Below are positions 17,488 through 26,821 of a stretch of DNA of 64,000 nt, piece after piece. The translations under genes were made by a program, and so were the position numbers. How positions within the stretch are numbered: position 1 is the stretch's first letter; each line of letters opens with the position of its first letter. Source of the DNA: Vulcanimicrobiota bacterium (GTDB taxonomy: Bacteria > Vulcanimicrobiota > Vulcanimicrobiia > Vulcanimicrobiales > Vulcanimicrobiaceae); assembly GCA_003151115.1 (NCBI GenBank), contig PLWS01000005.1, positions 310,001 through 374,000 of the forward strand, given 5' to 3'. The notes beneath the pieces were generated by a model that was not told the origin of the DNA, searched no databases, and worked only from the letters and a program-made list of their open reading frames with translations.

Positions 17488-18675
17488 ATGCATCGGGCAA
17501 CATATGCGATGGCTTTGTGTTTGACGGCATTGCTAGGCTGCTCGCCCGGCAGTCTCTCGCCGCAGACTTCGCTCACCGGTGCGCTGACGCAAGACCTGCA
17601 GCAGTACTTAGTCGCGCGCGGAGCGATCGAACACATCTCTGCGGTCTCGCTTTCGGTGAGCTTGCACGGGCAGACGTCCACGATCGATGCCGCGGCCGGA
17701 ACGACGACGTTCGGCGGAAGCACGCCGGTGACGCCCGGCCACCTGTTTCAGATCGGCAGCAATACCAAGGCCTTCACGGCTGCGATCATCCTGCAGCTCG
17801 AAGCCGAGAACACGTTGAACATCAACCAAACGGTCGGCCTGTGGTTGCCACAATATCCGGCTTGGTCGAGTGTGACCATCCGGCAGCTGCTCAATATGAC
17901 CAGCGGCATCGCAACCTATGACGACACCACCGCGTGGGGACACGACTATGCGGCGAATCCCACGGGGTTCTCGAGCGCCGCGCAGTTAATTGCGTACGTC
18001 GATCAAAACGCGCCGCTGCAGCACGGCTGGGTCTATTCGAATACCGGGTACGAACTCGCGCAGCTCATCATCGAGAAGGCGTCCGGGAACAGTTACGCAA
18101 CCGAAATTCAAAACCGCATCATCGGCGCGCTTGGCCTGCACAATACCTATTACGACGCGAACATCTATCCCGCGAGCGTTCAAGACCAAATGGTCTCGGG
18201 CTATTTCAATAACAACGGGCCCGGCGACGAGGAGCTGGCCCCGCTGTTGGGACGCGACGTCAAGCCGTTTAGCGTATCGTGGGCGCAAGCCGCGGGCGGC
18301 GTGGTGTCGTCGCCGAGCGATCTCACGCGTTGGGTGCGCGCGCTGTATCAAGGGACGCTGCTCGCCCCGGCTCAGCGTGCCGAACTCTTAAGCTTGGTTT
18401 CGCAGGCAACGGGGACGCCGATTGCTCAAGTCAGTGCGAGCGACCCGCGCGCGTTTGGCCTGGGTGCCGCGCAAACGTTTCAGCCGGCCCTGGGCGGTCC
18501 CATCTATTTCTATGAGGGAGAGACGCTGGGTTATCGCATGCTCTACGCGTACTTGCCGGCGCAAGATGCGGTTCTGGCGATCGGCCTCAACAGTCAGCCG
18601 GTGGGTTCGGACGATCAGGTCGGCCAGCTCGTGCTGAGCGTTTACAATACGCTGAAAGCGTACAACGCGCTCTGA
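17488..18675 (+). CDS. Serine hydrolase, class C beta-lactamase / PBP-like (S12), lipoprotein
   Basis: A 395-residue protein with a lipoprotein signal (lipobox LLGC at residue 18). The catalytic S-x-x-K is SNTK (residues 91-94) and the second motif is YSN (183-185). The family includes AmpC-like beta-lactamases, DD-peptidases and esterases; the third motif (KTG/HxG) is not obvious, so a beta-lactamase role is not implied. The ATG at 17488 begins the signal peptide; an upstream start at 17446 would add an unlikely N-terminal extension. Confidence 0.87.
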   Translation: MHRATYAMALCLTALLGCSPGSLSPQTSLTGALTQDLQQYLVARGAIEHISAVSLSVSLHGQTSTIDAAAGTTTFGGSTPVTPGHLFQIGSNTKAFTAAIILQLEAENTLNINQTVGLWLPQYPAWSSVTIRQLLNMTSGIATYDDTTAWGHDYAANPTGFSSAAQLIAYVDQNAPLQHGWVYSNTGYELAQLIIEKASGNSYATEIQNRIIGALGLHNTYYDANIYPASVQDQMVSGYFNNNGPGDEELAPLLGRDVKPFSVSWAQAAGGVVSSPSDLTRWVRALYQGTLLAPAQRAELLSLVSQATGTPIAQVSASDPRAFGLGAAQTFQPALGGPIYFYEGETLGYRMLYAYLPAQDAVLAIGLNSQPVGSDDQVGQLVLSVYNTLKAYNAL

Positions 18676-18741
18676 CCGATCTTTAAACTGACGTCGCCAT
18701 AATCGGCGAAGACGGCGTAGGCATGCACCGGGATTACTCGT

Positions 18742-19140
18742 TCAGCCGCCGCAAGATTTGGTCGAGGTCAGCGACGCATCCGAGCTTCCCGTGAATGCGT
18801 GAATCAAGCCGGGGGCGATGGCGAGCGGCACGCCTTTGGAATGGATGCTGCAAGCATCCGGCACGCCGCCGATGGCGCCCGTCGAATGCCACGCGCCACC
18901 TTTGCGCGCGAAGACCCACACGGCTGCTATATCGCAGGCGCCGTGCTGCTCGACGGTCGCCAGGCCATAGTTGCCACTGACCGAAACGTGCGAGACGCGC
19001 TGCGGACAGCGGCCGTTTGAAACCGTTGCCAGTTTTCGTATCGCGGCGGTATCGGAGCCCGGCCCGGTATCAGCGCGAGCGCCAGCCGTTGCGCAAAACA
19101 CGAATGCCGCAGCGCAAAAGGCTGCAAGAGATTTTTTCAT
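18742..19140 (-). CDS. Secreted hypothetical protein with conserved-looking cysteines
   Basis: A 132-residue protein with a signal peptide (cleavage near ARADT). The mature part has four Cys, with RCPQRVSHVSVSG, HGACDIAAVWVF, PDACSI and a terminal SCGG, which suggests two disulfides. The pattern GNYGLATVEQ-WVFARKGGAW-GTG hints at a small beta-sheet domain of the kind found in secreted SH3-like or ubiquitin-like folds. No family identified. Confidence 0.55.
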   Translation of the reverse strand: MKKSLAAFCAAAFVFCATAGARADTGPGSDTAAIRKLATVSNGRCPQRVSHVSVSGNYGLATVEQHGACDIAAVWVFARKGGAWHSTGAIGGVPDACSIHSKGVPLAIAPGLIHAFTGSSDASLTSTKSCGG

Positions 19141-19207
19141 AACGCCTCCTCGCGCGGCGATTCTCGGGCGCCCCGGAATTCCCCGCGAGGAGACGCCTGT
19201 GCTACCC

Positions 19208-19510
19208 TTACTTTTTCTTGCGTGTCCGCTTGGTGGCTCGCTGCGCCAGCGTGTCCACGATATCCGCGGTTTGTTTGATCACTTCGCCCGCGCTGACGAC
19301 GGTTTCGCCGACCTGACGCGCGCGCGTTGCCGTCTTCTGCACGCTTTTCGCCGCTTTGCGAACCGTGCGTTTGCGGTTCTTGACCGCACGCTTGGCGCGT
19401 TTTACCAGGCCCCCGGCGGTCTTGCGTGCTTTCCGTGCCGCGCCTTTAGCGCGCTTTGCAACAGTTTTTTTGGAGGACGCTTTTTTGCGCCCACGTTTTT
19501 TTCTTGCCAT
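19208..19510 (-). CDS. Histone H1-like Lys/Arg/Ala-rich protein
   Basis: A 100-residue, extremely basic protein (MARKKRGRKKASSKK..., ending RTRKKK) with repeated KKTVAKRAK, RKARKTA and VKRAKRA segments. Composition and length match bacterial histone H1-like/HctB-type nucleoid proteins or AlgP-like tails. A less basic stretch at residues 65-90 (VGETVVSAGEVIKQTADIVDTL) is predicted helical. DNA binding is inference from charge alone. Confidence 0.65.
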   Translation of the reverse strand: MARKKRGRKKASSKKTVAKRAKGAARKARKTAGGLVKRAKRAVKNRKRTVRKAAKSVQKTATRARQVGETVVSAGEVIKQTADIVDTLAQRATKRTRKKK

Positions 19511-19554
19511 GGATGCACTCTTTCCCTAACGCGACCATGCCAAACGAGCGCCCC

Positions 19555-20421
19555 TCACGCTGACGGACAGCGCGAACCGTATCTGCGGGCGTACACGTGC
19601 GTGAACTCCGCGCCGAAAAGCATGATCTGCGCCGAATAGTTCACCCAAACCAAGAAGACGACCAGCGATCCGAAAGCGCCGAAGCCGGTCGAGATTCCGG
19701 CGCGTCCTAAGTACCAGCCCAGCAAGAATTGGCCGATGACGAAGAGCAACGCAGTCGCCGCGCCGCCCAGCCACACGTCACCCCATTTGATCGCGCTTTC
19801 GGGCAAGTACCGGAAGAGCAGTGCAAAAAGTACCGTGATAACGGCGAACGAGAGAATAAAGTCCACGATCTTGATCAGCGTTGGAAAAAGCGGGAAGACC
19901 TGTTCCATCGCGCCTGAGGCTATCGTTAGCACGGCGTTGAGGCCTAGCGAGACGAGCAGCACGAACGCGATGGCGAGTACGACGCCGAACGACGTGGCGC
20001 GATCCCGCACGAGAGCAACCAGAGTTTTCTTCTCGGGCTGGACGTCCCACACGGTGTTAAGCGCTTGTTGTAGCGAAGAGAACAGCCCAATCGCTCCGAG
20101 TACGAATACCACCCAGCCGATAATCTGCGCGATGATGCCGGCGCGATGCTGACTGAACGATGCGTCCACCATCGAGCGGACACTGCTCGCAGCCGCTTTC
20201 CCCGCGGTGTGCTGCAAATAGCCGATGATGTCGTCGAGCGCGGCGCGGTGGTGTCCCAGGAATAGGCCGGAGATTTCCACGATGACGATGATCAGCGGCG
20301 CGATCGCGAACATCGTGAAGTACGAGATGGCCGCGGCGAGCCATTGCGCCTGATGGCGCCCGAACTCAGCCCACGTTTCCTTTAATAAGGGAACCCAGTC
20401 TCCGCGCTTAACGGACTGCAT
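19555..20421 (-). CDS. YihY/BrkB family inner membrane protein
   Basis: A 288-residue membrane protein with about six hydrophobic helices. Family features: KETWAEFGRHQAQWLAAAISYFTMFAIAPL at the N-terminus, the FSSLQQALNTVWDV loop and the C-terminal GAFGSLVVFLVWVNYSAQIMLFGAEF segment. The family (PF03631) was once thought to be RNase BN; it is now regarded as a membrane protein of unknown transport role. Confidence 0.9.
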   Translation of the reverse strand: MQSVKRGDWVPLLKETWAEFGRHQAQWLAAAISYFTMFAIAPLIIVIVEISGLFLGHHRAALDDIIGYLQHTAGKAAASSVRSMVDASFSQHRAGIIAQIIGWVVFVLGAIGLFSSLQQALNTVWDVQPEKKTLVALVRDRATSFGVVLAIAFVLLVSLGLNAVLTIASGAMEQVFPLFPTLIKIVDFILSFAVITVLFALLFRYLPESAIKWGDVWLGGAATALLFVIGQFLLGWYLGRAGISTGFGAFGSLVVFLVWVNYSAQIMLFGAEFTHVYARRYGSRCPSA

Positions 20422-20449
20422 GGCCTGGTGTTACCAACTTGCTCAACGG

Positions 20450-21409
20450 TTAAGGCTCGCGAAGCGCGGGCACGCCGCTTTCCTCGTTTACCGCAAAGTT
20501 CGAAATGCGCATGATTGGCGGAGCTCGATGAGATCTCAGATCGGTGAACGCAATCGCAGCGGAGTCGTACGCGCGGCGCGCCACCGTGAATGATTGCGTC
20601 GTCGTTTCGGAGGCCACGTACATCGCGCCGTTGATATCGCGGAAGTCCACCGTCCATCTGATGCCGGTCATGCCTCCTTCGGTAAAGTTCCCTTGGCTCA
20701 CGAGCCGGTCCGTGGCAAACGTTTGCGCGTCGACCCAAACCTCGCGCAATCGGTAACGTCCGGGATCGCTTATCGGCCGTAAGCCGAGATCGTAATCGGC
20801 ATGGCCGTTTATGCGCGTGAGGCCGTTCAATTCGATGATGTAGGCGCGCCGGACGATCTCAATGGACGCGATCGTCTTTAGGCCCGAATCCGGCGGCGCA
20901 TTCTTGGATGGAGCGGGATCGCAAAACTCCCGCCGGATTTCGGCTACGAGCTCTAAGTTGTTTGCGTCAGGCGCGTGCGGCACCGAGCTTGCAATTCCGA
21001 AGGAATAATTCGGCGCCAATACCGGAACGCCCAGATAATCGAACGTTCGTTCCGGCGAACTGAGCGGGATGTGCGCGCCGAACGGCGTGAAAAATACGTC
21101 GATTCCGTGCGGGGTGTACGGGTGAGCGATCTCTTCGTCGCTGACGGCGTTGACGTCGACACGGTTTTCGACCGAATCGTAATACGAATGGTAGTGCGCT
21201 TCGGAGTTCGTGCCGTTATGGCGCACGGTCACTGCAACTGTGTAAGAGACTTGCGAAGGATACCGCGCGGTTTCCCAATGCGTGCGGGCGGCAGCAAAAA
21301 TAGCGTAGGGATCCGTCAGCGCGGGTGGGGGCGGCGCGCCGGACCCGGCCAAACATGCGCCGGCCAGTGCTAGGAAGATCATTCCGTGAGCTCCTTCGAG
21401 GGCTCGCAT
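20450..21409 (-). CDS. Secreted hypothetical protein (319 residues)
   Basis: Signal peptide at the N-terminus (hydrophobic core FLALAGACLAG, possibly starting at the internal Met at 21382). The mature protein is beta-rich: YTVAVTVRHNGTNSEAHYH, DYLGVPVLAPNYSFGI, RLREVWVDAQTFATDRL and ISNFAVNEE. The pattern of a strand pair ending in 'W-DA-T--T-RL' recalls the LolA/DUF-type lipoprotein localisation fold, but I cannot assign it. It diverges from the thymidine kinase gene across 25 bases. Confidence 0.65.
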   Translation of the reverse strand: MRALEGAHGMIFLALAGACLAGSGAPPPPALTDPYAIFAAARTHWETARYPSQVSYTVAVTVRHNGTNSEAHYHSYYDSVENRVDVNAVSDEEIAHPYTPHGIDVFFTPFGAHIPLSSPERTFDYLGVPVLAPNYSFGIASSVPHAPDANNLELVAEIRREFCDPAPSKNAPPDSGLKTIASIEIVRRAYIIELNGLTRINGHADYDLGLRPISDPGRYRLREVWVDAQTFATDRLVSQGNFTEGGMTGIRWTVDFRDINGAMYVASETTTQSFTVARRAYDSAAIAFTDLRSHRAPPIMRISNFAVNEESGVPALREP

Positions 21410-21434
21410 ACCCCGCCTCCGTAGGTAGGCGGGA

Positions 21435-22001
21435 ATGGCGAAACTTTACTTCCGCTACTCGGCGATGAATGCCGGCAAATCAACGGCGCTGCTGCAAGTG
21501 GCGCACAACTACGAAGAGCACGGCCGGAAGGTGCGCATCTTTACGGCCGCTATCGACCGGCGTTTCGGTGACGGCGTGGTGACGTCGCGCCTCGGTCCGC
21601 AGCGTGACGTCGAAACTTATGACGACAAGACGGACTTTGCCAAGGCGTTGGGCCCGGATGCGACGGAGCTCTCATGCTTACTCGTGGACGAATCGCAATT
21701 CCTGACGGTCGCCCAAGTCCGCGAGCTGCATCGCATTGCCCATGTCACCGGCGTGCCGGTGATCTGCTATGGACTCCGCAGTGATTTCCAGGGAAATCCG
21801 TTTCCCGGTGCGGCGCATCTGCTGACGCTCGCCGACAGCATCGAAGAGATCAAGACGATATGCGCGTGCGGACGAAAGGCGACGATGAACGTGCGGATCG
21901 ACGAGCAAGGAAAACGCATCACCCAAGGCGCGCAAATTGCCATCGAAGGCGAGACGCGGTATATCCAAACGTGCGGACGATGCTTTTACAGCGAGGCTTA
22001 A
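21435..22001 (+). CDS. tdk: Thymidine kinase (type II)
   Basis: A 188-residue salvage enzyme that phosphorylates thymidine with ATP. The P-loop is AMNAGKST (residues 10-17), the Walker-B-like element is LLVDESQFL, the lasso/substrate region is GLRSDFQGNPF, and a zinc site is formed by CACGRKA plus CGRC near the C-terminus. All features of the tetrameric TK1-like family are intact. The stop overlaps the end of the convergent protease gene by four bases. Confidence 0.95.
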   Translation: MAKLYFRYSAMNAGKSTALLQVAHNYEEHGRKVRIFTAAIDRRFGDGVVTSRLGPQRDVETYDDKTDFAKALGPDATELSCLLVDESQFLTVAQVRELHRIAHVTGVPVICYGLRSDFQGNPFPGAAHLLTLADSIEEIKTICACGRKATMNVRIDEQGKRITQGAQIAIEGETRYIQTCGRCFYSEA

Positions 22002-23140
22002 GAGCCTTGAAGCACCATGCGCATCGCGTCGAAATCGATCGTCCAAGCGAAATGTTCGAGAAATTGGTGCGACACGATGCCGGCCACTTTGAACGGAAAC
22101 ATTTGCAGCGGAGAACCTTGCGGCGTGTAGAGGCCATTCACGTTTGCGCGGCAGGCAGTGCCCAGGCACAGCCGGTCTAACGTAAATGGAATCACGGTAA
22201 CGGCTCCGCCGCCGCCCACTCCGGTCCCGCTGCGCATTTCATCCAGCCCGATATTTGCATCGGCGACGGTTTGTTGCGATGGTCCAAACCCGCCGCCGGC
22301 CATCCCGCTGTCAACAAGAAATAATTGATCGTTCAGCGCGTTGACGCTGCCGCGCGCCAACAGAAAGTGGTCCGGCACGTACCAGAACGGTACGGTCGTC
22401 GCGCTTGGCGGAAGTGATTGCTCGAATGCTGCCGACGCCGAGCGCGGACGCAGCACCAGCCGCGCGTTCGGATAATCGATTGTCGACAAGAACTGGGAAA
22501 GAAAGATCGTACCGATGATTCCGTCCACGCGCTTCTCGCCGAAGAACGGGATCGGGCGCGTTGGGAGCACGGATGAGTCGACGTGGTGCAGCGTGACGCT
22601 GCCGATCCGGAACGTTGGTACGAGCACGTCGCGGACGGTCGCATGTTTGCCGCCGGCAAACGTTCCGGTAAAGCCTCCCGTCATCGCTAGCCCGAGCTCT
22701 TTGGCGAAATCGGGGTCGATGATGAGATTGGGCGCACCCGTGTCGAGCATGAAATAGGCCTGCCGCCCGTTGACCTGAACCGAAAATAACGGCAGCGGAT
22801 CCACCGCCGCCATCGGAATGCTGACGATCCGCGAGATGGGTTGCGCCTGCTGCATGCGGATGCGCGACTGCACCTCGCCGAGCAAGACTTTTACGGGTGT
22901 GATCTGTTTACTATCAGCCAGCACTTGCGCGTCGTCCAAATACTCCGTGGCGCTGTGCAAGTCGTTGGCATAAAGCGCGGCTTGGGCCGCGCCGAAATAG
23001 GCTGCAAAACTCTTGCCGTCGTGCGCGATCGAACTCCGGTAGCCGGCCAGCGCTCCGGCAAAGTCTCCAGCGGCAAAGGCGGCGTTGCCTTGTGCCAGCG
23101 CGGTCGCAAGCGCGACGGCGACGATCGGCGCGCCCATCAA
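21998..23140 (-). CDS. Aspartyl protease family protein with N-terminal TPR-like region
   Basis: A 380-residue protein with a signal peptide, about 80 residues of TPR-like helices (GDFAGALAGYRSSIAHDGKSFAAYFGAAQA), and then two retropepsin-like halves. Active-site motifs are MLDTGAPNLI and LVDSGMAGG, each followed by the hydrophobic-Gly IIGT-type segment (VDGIIGTIFL). The ATG overlaps the stop of the upstream protease-like gene by four bases, so the two are translationally coupled. Likely periplasmic or surface-exposed. Confidence 0.82.
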   Translation of the reverse strand: MMGAPIVAVALATALAQGNAAFAAGDFAGALAGYRSSIAHDGKSFAAYFGAAQAALYANDLHSATEYLDDAQVLADSKQITPVKVLLGEVQSRIRMQQAQPISRIVSIPMAAVDPLPLFSVQVNGRQAYFMLDTGAPNLIIDPDFAKELGLAMTGGFTGTFAGGKHATVRDVLVPTFRIGSVTLHHVDSSVLPTRPIPFFGEKRVDGIIGTIFLSQFLSTIDYPNARLVLRPRSASAAFEQSLPPSATTVPFWYVPDHFLLARGSVNALNDQLFLVDSGMAGGGFGPSQQTVADANIGLDEMRSGTGVGGGGAVTVIPFTLDRLCLGTACRANVNGLYTPQGSPLQMFPFKVAGIVSHQFLEHFAWTIDFDAMRMVLQGS

Positions 23141-24645
23141 ACGTTCGTTCTCAAATAAACGGCATGACCTTCGTAATCGAAATACATCTTGTAATACTCC
23201 ATAATATTTCGTCCGATGATGCCGTCGTAGTCCTGATCGTCAACGGAGGTGTCGGGTGGAACGGCGATGCTCGCGTGCTTAAACTGAGCCGGACCCATCG
23301 CAAGATCGTCGACAGAATATGCCGCCATGTCGACGATGCCGCCGACCCAGCGCGTCTCCAGCGACTCGTCCAGCGGCGCCTTTGACCGCAACTGCACGAA
23401 ATAATGGCGATAGAAGACGGTTGACGCAGAGCCCGTGTCGAGCAAGAAATACCCCTGCACGCCTTCCACTGAGACCCGCGCGCGCGGCACGCCGTCGTCG
23501 AGCGAAATCGGCAACGCACTCAAGCTCGCGACATCCGGGGGGCTCGTGTTGGCGGGGTAGAGCGTGACCGTTTTGTTCTTGAAATCGATCCCGACGATTG
23601 CACTCGACCAAAAATCGAGTCCCAGCTCGCCGACGATTTGGCTTTTATCGTAGGGCTGATCGATCGGAGCCACGCTGAAGACTGCGTTGGTCAAGTGTAA
23701 GTCGCCGATGCTCAGATCGGGCACAACGGTCTGCGACACGTCGAAGTCGCCGGCAATGTTCGCTGTGCTCAAGCCATAGCGTTTGTAGCCGAGTTGAGCG
23801 GCGATTCGCGGAGAGATCGTGAGGCTGTCGGACCCGCTGTCGAGTACGAAATTGTACGTACCCCCGGCGATTTTCACGGGCACGATAATTCCGTCTTCAT
23901 TAAAAATCGCGGGAATCTCGACGGGTTTCTTTTGCGAAGCGAGCAGCAGGTTTCGACTAGCCGGAATGCCGCCGACGGAAACGGACGATGCCGCGAATGA
24001 CGTGATTTGCGTCACGCTGTCGTTGGCGGGACGACCGTCGCTATAGCGCACCGTGTACGGAATCAACTCGTCGAAGACCGGCCGGTAGCGCGAGAACGTC
24101 CAGACGCGCGTGCGGCCGTCGCTGCCGGTAATTTCCGACCGGTTCAGCAAATAGGTTTGCACGTCGTAATAGCGCCGTTCGCGCGAACCGCTGGGAGGCG
24201 CTATTTCAAGAACGTACTGCTGCGGCGCGTCGTGGGTCACGCCGAGCACGCGCAATGCAGTCGAGCTGTCGGCGTGCGACAGCGCGTTTGCATCGGGATC
24301 GGCGGTGTCGTGAAATCCGCTCAGTAAGATGACGACACCGTTTTCATTCTGCCGCCACTGCTGGCCGTGAAAGATCCCGAACGCTGTCGTAAACGGACCC
24401 GTGTGCTCTACGGTTTCGCGATCGTCACCCGAGATGTTCGTCGTGCCGTCGGTGTGTAGGCCGCCGCCGTCGGACGTATAGGTTCGCACGTAATTTCCCG
24501 GCTTGAGCGTGCCGGTTGTCTTGTCGGCACGTTCGAGCAGCTGCGCGGGAGTCATCGAGGTCGCGTCGAGTTGTTGCACTGGTGTGGCAGCCGCGGTTGT
24601 CAGCAATGCAACAAGAGCAGCCAAAGCAAAGCGAGCGGGCATCAT
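23137..24645 (-). CDS. Aspartyl protease family protein, two retropepsin-like domains
   Basis: A 502-residue exported protein (signal peptide ending TAAATP). After an N-terminal region with an outer-membrane lipoprotein-like beta pattern (residues about 30-230), two retropepsin-like domains follow, with active-site motifs VLDSGSDSLT and LLDTGSASTVF and C-terminal YDGIIGRNIM. It is the first gene of a coupled pair with 21998-23140. The tandem pair suggests duplication and division of labour. Confidence 0.82.
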   Translation of the reverse strand: MMPARFALAALVALLTTAAATPVQQLDATSMTPAQLLERADKTTGTLKPGNYVRTYTSDGGGLHTDGTTNISGDDRETVEHTGPFTTAFGIFHGQQWRQNENGVVILLSGFHDTADPDANALSHADSSTALRVLGVTHDAPQQYVLEIAPPSGSRERRYYDVQTYLLNRSEITGSDGRTRVWTFSRYRPVFDELIPYTVRYSDGRPANDSVTQITSFAASSVSVGGIPASRNLLLASQKKPVEIPAIFNEDGIIVPVKIAGGTYNFVLDSGSDSLTISPRIAAQLGYKRYGLSTANIAGDFDVSQTVVPDLSIGDLHLTNAVFSVAPIDQPYDKSQIVGELGLDFWSSAIVGIDFKNKTVTLYPANTSPPDVASLSALPISLDDGVPRARVSVEGVQGYFLLDTGSASTVFYRHYFVQLRSKAPLDESLETRWVGGIVDMAAYSVDDLAMGPAQFKHASIAVPPDTSVDDQDYDGIIGRNIMEYYKMYFDYEGHAVYLRTNV

Positions 24646-24717
24646 GATCCGTTTCTTAAAGTGTTCTGTGAAACACCCTTCCCGAGGGCGACGTTTCTCG
24701 CTCGAGGTACTCGCAAC

Positions 24718-25191
24718 ATGATACGCACCCTTCGCTTTTTGGTACTCTCGGCAATAGCGGTTGCATTGGCGAGCTGCAGCGGCTCCGGCGGCTTATTGGG
24801 CAACGGCGGACTCGGCGGCATTCTCGGATCGTCAACAACGTGTAATCCCGGCACCGACGTGCAGCTGGCCAATCCGCTGCCGTTTCAAAGCGGCGTGAAT
24901 CCGAACATCGGTCAGATTACGATCGTCGTCAACGGTAACAACAACGCTTTGAGCCAGAACTATCAATCGCTGAACATCACGCTGATTGACAATTTCGGCA
25001 ACCGGATCACCGGCAACGCGCTGCAGCCGGTCGCCGATCCGAACGGCCCGCATCCGTATGGCTCGGATTTTTACTATCAGTCGGGATTCGGCCCGCTGCA
25101 GTCGGGGATGACCTACACTGCCGAGCTGACGGTGGTGAACGCCGGCACGTTCAACTCGTGTGCCTACACGCTTCAGTCTTTTAGGACGTAG
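24718..25191 (+). CDS. Small lipoprotein, paralog of 45067-45513
   Basis: A 157-residue lipoprotein (lipobox ALASCSGS), with a Gly-rich linker (LLGNGGLGGILGS) and a beta domain marked by NPGTDVQLANPLPFQSGVN, ITIVVNGNNNAL and the conserved-looking block ADPNGPHPYGSDFYYQS. The same block recurs in the minus-strand gene at 45067-45513, so this is a two-member family in this window. Function unknown. The gene starts at the ATG at 24718 and overlaps the convergent MFS gene by 11 bases. Confidence 0.75.
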   Translation: MIRTLRFLVLSAIAVALASCSGSGGLLGNGGLGGILGSSTTCNPGTDVQLANPLPFQSGVNPNIGQITIVVNGNNNALSQNYQSLNITLIDNFGNRITGNALQPVADPNGPHPYGSDFYYQSGFGPLQSGMTYTAELTVVNAGTFNSCAYTLQSFRT

Positions 25192-26341
25192 CGCTTCGCC
25201 GTTTGCGGCCGGCGAGTACCAGAAGAGGAAGCCCGCCGGCCTGCAACGCGAGTGAGAACACGACCAGCGCAACAAAACTGCGGTCGTAGAGCAAACCCAT
25301 CACCGTGCTTCCGGCGAACCACGCGATGCCGTAGATCGCATCGAAGGTACCAAGCGCGGTCGCGCGGCGCTCCGGCGGTGCGAGCTGCACGATAGCGGCC
25401 GGAAACAGCGTATCTTGCGCGGCCATTCCAAAACCCCATAACAGCACGCCCGCGATCGCCATCCAGGGCGTTCCGAGAAATGAAAGCGGCGCAAAGAGCG
25501 CGCTCGCCGCGAAAGCGATGACGAGGACGCGGCCGCCGTAGCGGTCGTAGGCTTTCCCCAGCACCGGCGAACCGAAGGCTCCCATCAGCATCGCGGCGGC
25601 GTACAAGAGCGGAATGACGCCGAGCGCAAAGACATGCGTTTTGCTGAAGTGGAACGAGATGAGCGCGAAATCAGCGAACCCCGCACCCAGGCACGCTCCC
25701 CCTACCGCGTAGAGCCAGAATGAGCGCTGCTGGTTGCCGCCGACCGCGATCGGCTTGGTCTCCAAGTGTTGCGGCACGGGAAATTTCCGCCACGCGATGA
25801 TTAACGCGATCAGCGCGAGCACCGCCGGCACGAAAAGCGCACCGAACGCGCGCGCGAACCCGCCGTGATAAAAAAGAATGACGGCGACGAGGATTGGACC
25901 GATTGTCGCACCGGTTTGGTCCATCGCTTCGCGAAATCCAAAAACCCAACCGTGGCCGAGCTCCGATCCGGCGTAGGAGATGAGCGCGTTTGATGCCGGT
26001 TTGCGAATGCCCCGGCCGATGCGCTCCCCAACCACGAGCGCAGCTGCGCCCGGCACGGTGCGCGCGAGCGCGAGCGCCGGCACCGCCAGCACGTTGACAG
26101 CATAACCGAGCAGCGCGGTTCCCCAGTATTTTCCGGTGCGATCCGCCGTTACACCCGAAACGTAGCGCAGCCCAAAACCCAGCAGCTCGCCGAAACCCGC
26201 GACGAAACCGACGACAGCGCCGCTCGCGCCCAGAAAAGCGAAGAACGGTCCGGTGACCGAACGCGCGCCTTCGTACGTCATGTCGGCAAACAGACTGACG
26301 ACGCTCATCAAGAAGACGAAGCGGAACGCTCTTGCTTTCAC
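25181..26341 (-). CDS. MFS transporter
   Basis: A 386-residue, 12-helix major facilitator protein. The loop 2-3 region reads LRYVSGVTADRTGKYWG, and GERIGRGIRKPASNALIS is a recognisable motif of a broad MFS subgroup annotated as drug or metabolite exporters. The GTG at 26341 is the start, overlapping the OsmC stop (GTGA) and giving a proper first helix. Substrate unknown. Confidence 0.85.
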   Translation of the reverse strand: MKARAFRFVFLMSVVSLFADMTYEGARSVTGPFFAFLGASGAVVGFVAGFGELLGFGLRYVSGVTADRTGKYWGTALLGYAVNVLAVPALALARTVPGAAALVVGERIGRGIRKPASNALISYAGSELGHGWVFGFREAMDQTGATIGPILVAVILFYHGGFARAFGALFVPAVLALIALIIAWRKFPVPQHLETKPIAVGGNQQRSFWLYAVGGACLGAGFADFALISFHFSKTHVFALGVIPLLYAAAMLMGAFGSPVLGKAYDRYGGRVLVIAFAASALFAPLSFLGTPWMAIAGVLLWGFGMAAQDTLFPAAIVQLAPPERRATALGTFDAIYGIAWFAGSTVMGLLYDRSFVALVVFSLALQAGGLPLLVLAGRKRRSATS

Positions 26342-26805
26342 GATACGGTAACGGGTTCGCAGCGGACGGGGAAGTTTACCGAGCGGGCGATGAAGCAGAC
26401 TTCGTGCGCGCGTGCATGCAGCCCATCGGCTTCGGCGGCGCGAGCGGGATCGGTGATCTGCACGCGCGGACGCAGCGTGACTTCGACGAATTCTCCGCTG
26501 CCGTCGGGGTTGGTGCGCATCGAACCCTCGGCAGCATCGCCGTACGCGGTAACGACGATGCCGGCGTCGGCGCATAGGTGCAAGTACGCCAGCAAATGGC
26601 AAGACGACAAGGCTGCGACCAGGAGTTCTTCGGGGTTGTAACGCGCGGCGTCGCCGCGATAGGTTTTGGCGCTCGAGCCGGCGATGGCCGATGCTTTTTC
26701 GGGCGCCGAGAGCTCGTAGTCACGTCCGTAAGCGCGGTACGAGCTCGTTCCGGTCCCAAGGTTTCCCGTCCAGCGAAGCGTCGTCTGAAAGTTGTGATTC
26801 GTCAT
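26338..26805 (-). CDS. OsmC/Ohr family protein
   Basis: A 155-residue protein with the two redox Cys of the peroxiredoxin-like family: the first in LSSCHLLAYLHLCADAGI (SSC), the second in HEVCFIARSVNFPV. OsmC/Ohr proteins reduce organic hydroperoxides. The NPEELL motif is intact. It is translationally coupled to the downstream MFS gene, so the two may work together in detoxification. Confidence 0.88.
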   Translation of the reverse strand: MTNHNFQTTLRWTGNLGTGTSSYRAYGRDYELSAPEKASAIAGSSAKTYRGDAARYNPEELLVAALSSCHLLAYLHLCADAGIVVTAYGDAAEGSMRTNPDGSGEFVEVTLRPRVQITDPARAAEADGLHARAHEVCFIARSVNFPVRCEPVTVS

Positions 26806-26821
26806 CGCCCGACGACCTTTA

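Noticed and set aside
17488-18675. Calling this gene an antibiotic-resistance beta-lactamase
   Set aside because: Only SxxK and YSN are clear; the class C fold also covers esterases and peptidases.
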